This document shows positions 62,634 to 64,000 of a stretch of DNA of 64,000 nucleotides, one piece after another. Source of the stretch: an uncultured Candidatus Nitrosopumilus sp. (GTDB taxonomy: Archaea; Thermoproteota; Nitrososphaeria; Nitrososphaerales; Nitrosopumilaceae); contig OX638319.1 in assembly GCA_951812655.1 (NCBI GenBank), positions 124,001-188,000 of the forward strand, in the 5' to 3' direction. The position numbers and the translations under genes are program-made. Each line of letters begins with the position of its first letter. The stretch's first letter is position 1. Under the pieces are notes generated by a model that saw only the letters and a program-made list of their open reading frames with translations, was not told where the DNA came from and ran no database searches.

Positions 62634-64000
62634 TCAATTGACGCTCCTTACTGTGGCCTTTCCCCTTATCGTAGGCCCGCCGTTTCCCATGATCATAGAC
62701 TGCATGGGATCTCCTTTTCCACAGTTCGTAATGGGCCTTACTGTGAAATCGTTTCCACGTGCGTCAATTGACTCAAAGAACCTGGGAGCCGTCCCCATCA
62801 CTATCACGTCTCTTAGCAAATCCGTGATCTCCCCGTTTTCTATTCTTTGTGCATATTGACATGATATGCTCCAGTTGTATCGCTTCATGTCGATTGACGG
62901 AACCTTCATGTTTGATATCAAGTATCCGTGCTTTACGTCACTTATGATCTCATCGACATTCCGGTCTCCGTTGTCTATGCATGTGCAAGCCATGCGAATA
63001 AGGGGCATGAATCTATAGTTTGTTGCTCTCATGTTTCCCGTTGGTTCTGAGCCGAATATCTGGCCTGTCTCTCTGTTTTGCATGTGATTGGTCAGGATTC
63101 CGTCTTGGACAAGTTGTGTTTTTTTTGTCTTTACTCCCTCGTCGTCAAAGTGATACCAGCCTAGGCTGTTTTTGATTGTGGGATCATCAAATACGTTTAG
63201 ATGTTCTGAACCTATTTTCATTCCGATTTTACCCTTCCACCATGCACCTCCTGCCCATGCCATCTCCTTTCCAAGCACCCTGTCTGCTTCTGACGGGTGA
63301 CCTAGAATCTCATGTGTTAGTAATGATACAAAGTCGGGATTCATCACAACTGTCGCTTCTTCATCTTTTGCCTGCTTTGCATCCAGTAACTGTGAAGCCT
63401 TGGTTGCGATGTTTTTTGCACTTTCAAAAATTTTCTTATCTGACGTGATCTGCTCCATGCCTCCTCTCCCCCCCTCTGTAATGTTCACTGATTGGGCGAG
63501 CCCTGTTTGATGTGCCGTTGCTACCATGTCTGTAACTGTGTCTGTATAATTTTGCATTATTTCAGAACCCTCGCTGCTTACAAAATATTTTGAATTAACT
63601 GTGTACCATGGATTGATGATTGATTTGATTACCTTTGGTACATTTGAGATTATCTCGTTGCATTCAAATCCTACACTGATCAACTCGTCCAGTTCGGGCT
63701 TTTTCAAAACTGGAAAATTGATTTTTGTTTTTTTTGGCACATTTGGAAAAAGATCTACATTTTTTGTTCTAACTTTCATGTCGTTTGTAACGCTCTTGAT
63801 GGAATTGTCGATGGTGTCTTTGATTTGCTCAAATGACTGAGGATTTGTAATCGAGGCAAATCTCCATATTCCATTTTTCACTATTCTGATTCCTATTCCC
63901 CTGTCGTTGTTTGTCCTGACATGATCTATCTGCTTATTTTCAATCAGCACTGATTTTCTTTCTTGTTGCTCTGCCCTGGCATCGCAGTACTGAGCCCCTG
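62634..64000 (-). CDS. TldD-type metalloprotease, N-terminus cut by window edge
   Basis: Heterodimeric TldD/TldE family peptidase (PmbA partner elsewhere). Visible features: HEILGHPSEADRVLGKEM with metal-binding HExxxH (Glu and two His) near 218 of the visible ORF, then glycine-rich C-terminal part (QSMIMGNGGPTIRG). The frame stays open past GTG 63950 to the window edge with sensible sequence (YCDARAEQQERKS), so the true start lies outside. The stop is 1 nt before udg. Confidence 0.93.
   Translation of the reverse strand, partial: GAQYCDARAEQQERKSVLIENKQIDHVRTNNDRGIGIRIVKNGIWRFASITNPQSFEQIKDTIDNSIKSVTNDMKVRTKNVDLFPNVPKKTKINFPVLKKPELDELISVGFECNEIISNVPKVIKSIINPWYTVNSKYFVSSEGSEIMQNYTDTVTDMVATAHQTGLAQSVNITEGGRGGMEQITSDKKIFESAKNIATKASQLLDAKQAKDEEATVVMNPDFVSLLTHEILGHPSEADRVLGKEMAWAGGAWWKGKIGMKIGSEHLNVFDDPTIKNSLGWYHFDDEGVKTKKTQLVQDGILTNHMQNRETGQIFGSEPTGNMRATNYRFMPLIRMACTCIDNGDRNVDEIISDVKHGYLISNMKVPSIDMKRYNWSISCQYAQRIENGEITDLLRDVIVMGTAPRFFESIDARGNDFTVRPITNCGKGDPMQSMIMGNGGPTIRGKATVRSVN

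Overview
The window is a chromosomal stretch of a marine ammonia-oxidising thaumarchaeon (Nitrososphaerota, Nitrosopumilus-like). This is inferred from gene content: a Vps4-type CdvC ATPase with an ESCRT-III-like partner, a membrane-anchored protein with two type-1 copper (plastocyanin) domains, a PEFG-CTERM surface protein, an iron alcohol dehydrogenase like the malonic/succinic semialdehyde reductase of the 3-hydroxypropionate/4-hydroxybutyrate CO2-fixation cycle, an A-type ATP synthase F subunit, TrmB and MarR-like regulators, many tiny zinc-ribbon proteins, and bacterial-type UvrABC. The DNA is AT-rich. Many genes look leaderless: a TATA-like box sits about 25-28 nt before an ATG, GTG or TTG start, and I used this spacing to choose several starts.

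Layout. 1-7.5 kb: ileS (cut by the left edge), purD, folate C1 genes (5-FCL, folD), a small monooxygenase and a cupin, purN, and an MBL-fold nuclease-like protein. 7.5-9.35 kb: no long gene, but several miniproteins and at least two genes that look broken by single-base deletions. 9.35-17.1 kb: glycerate kinase and the semialdehyde reductase fired from one central TATA element, an F420/flavin oxidoreductase, small proteins, and an HTH gene overlapping an SRPBCC-membrane-TPR gene. 17.4-23.7 kb: overlapping uvrB-uvrA-uvrC. 23.7-35.5 kb: the copper protein with a recent internal duplication, citrate synthase, a DHH phosphoesterase with a 12-copy KKTAAKKVA tail, DoxX, DUF3179, PPOX, PEFG surface protein, RidA, TrmB. 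35.6-42.4 kb: a CdvB-like/coiled-coil/CdvC cluster, then carA-carB. 42.6-47.3 kb: phosphoesterase, SWIM protein, ATP synthase F, alcohol dehydrogenase, and an aldolase with a 12-residue repeat tail. 47.4-52.3 kb: ilvB-ilvN-leuA-leuB branched-chain amino-acid operon. 52.3-64 kb: a secreted nuclease-like protein, DUF6659 paralogues, cold-shock protein, miniproteins, aspS and a NusA-like gene, a lone peptide-type ABC ATPase, a VTT membrane protein, a 3-methyladenine glycosylase/uracil-DNA glycosylase pair, and TldD (cut by the right edge).

The most striking observation is in carB. The universally conserved EFDYSG segment near its N-terminus is split by 22 nt (39217-39238) that carry a stop codon and a frameshift. 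These 22 nt lie inside a predicted bulge-helix-bulge-like fold. Cleaving both 3-nt bulges after their second base removes exactly the 22 nt and restores the conserved protein, so this is a candidate archaeal mRNA intron spliced by the tRNA-type endonuclease. Other points are a secreted coiled-coil gene split by an in-frame TGA with no canonical start, the pseudogene and miniprotein cluster at 7.5-9.35 kb, and two enzymes with long low-complexity repeat tails.
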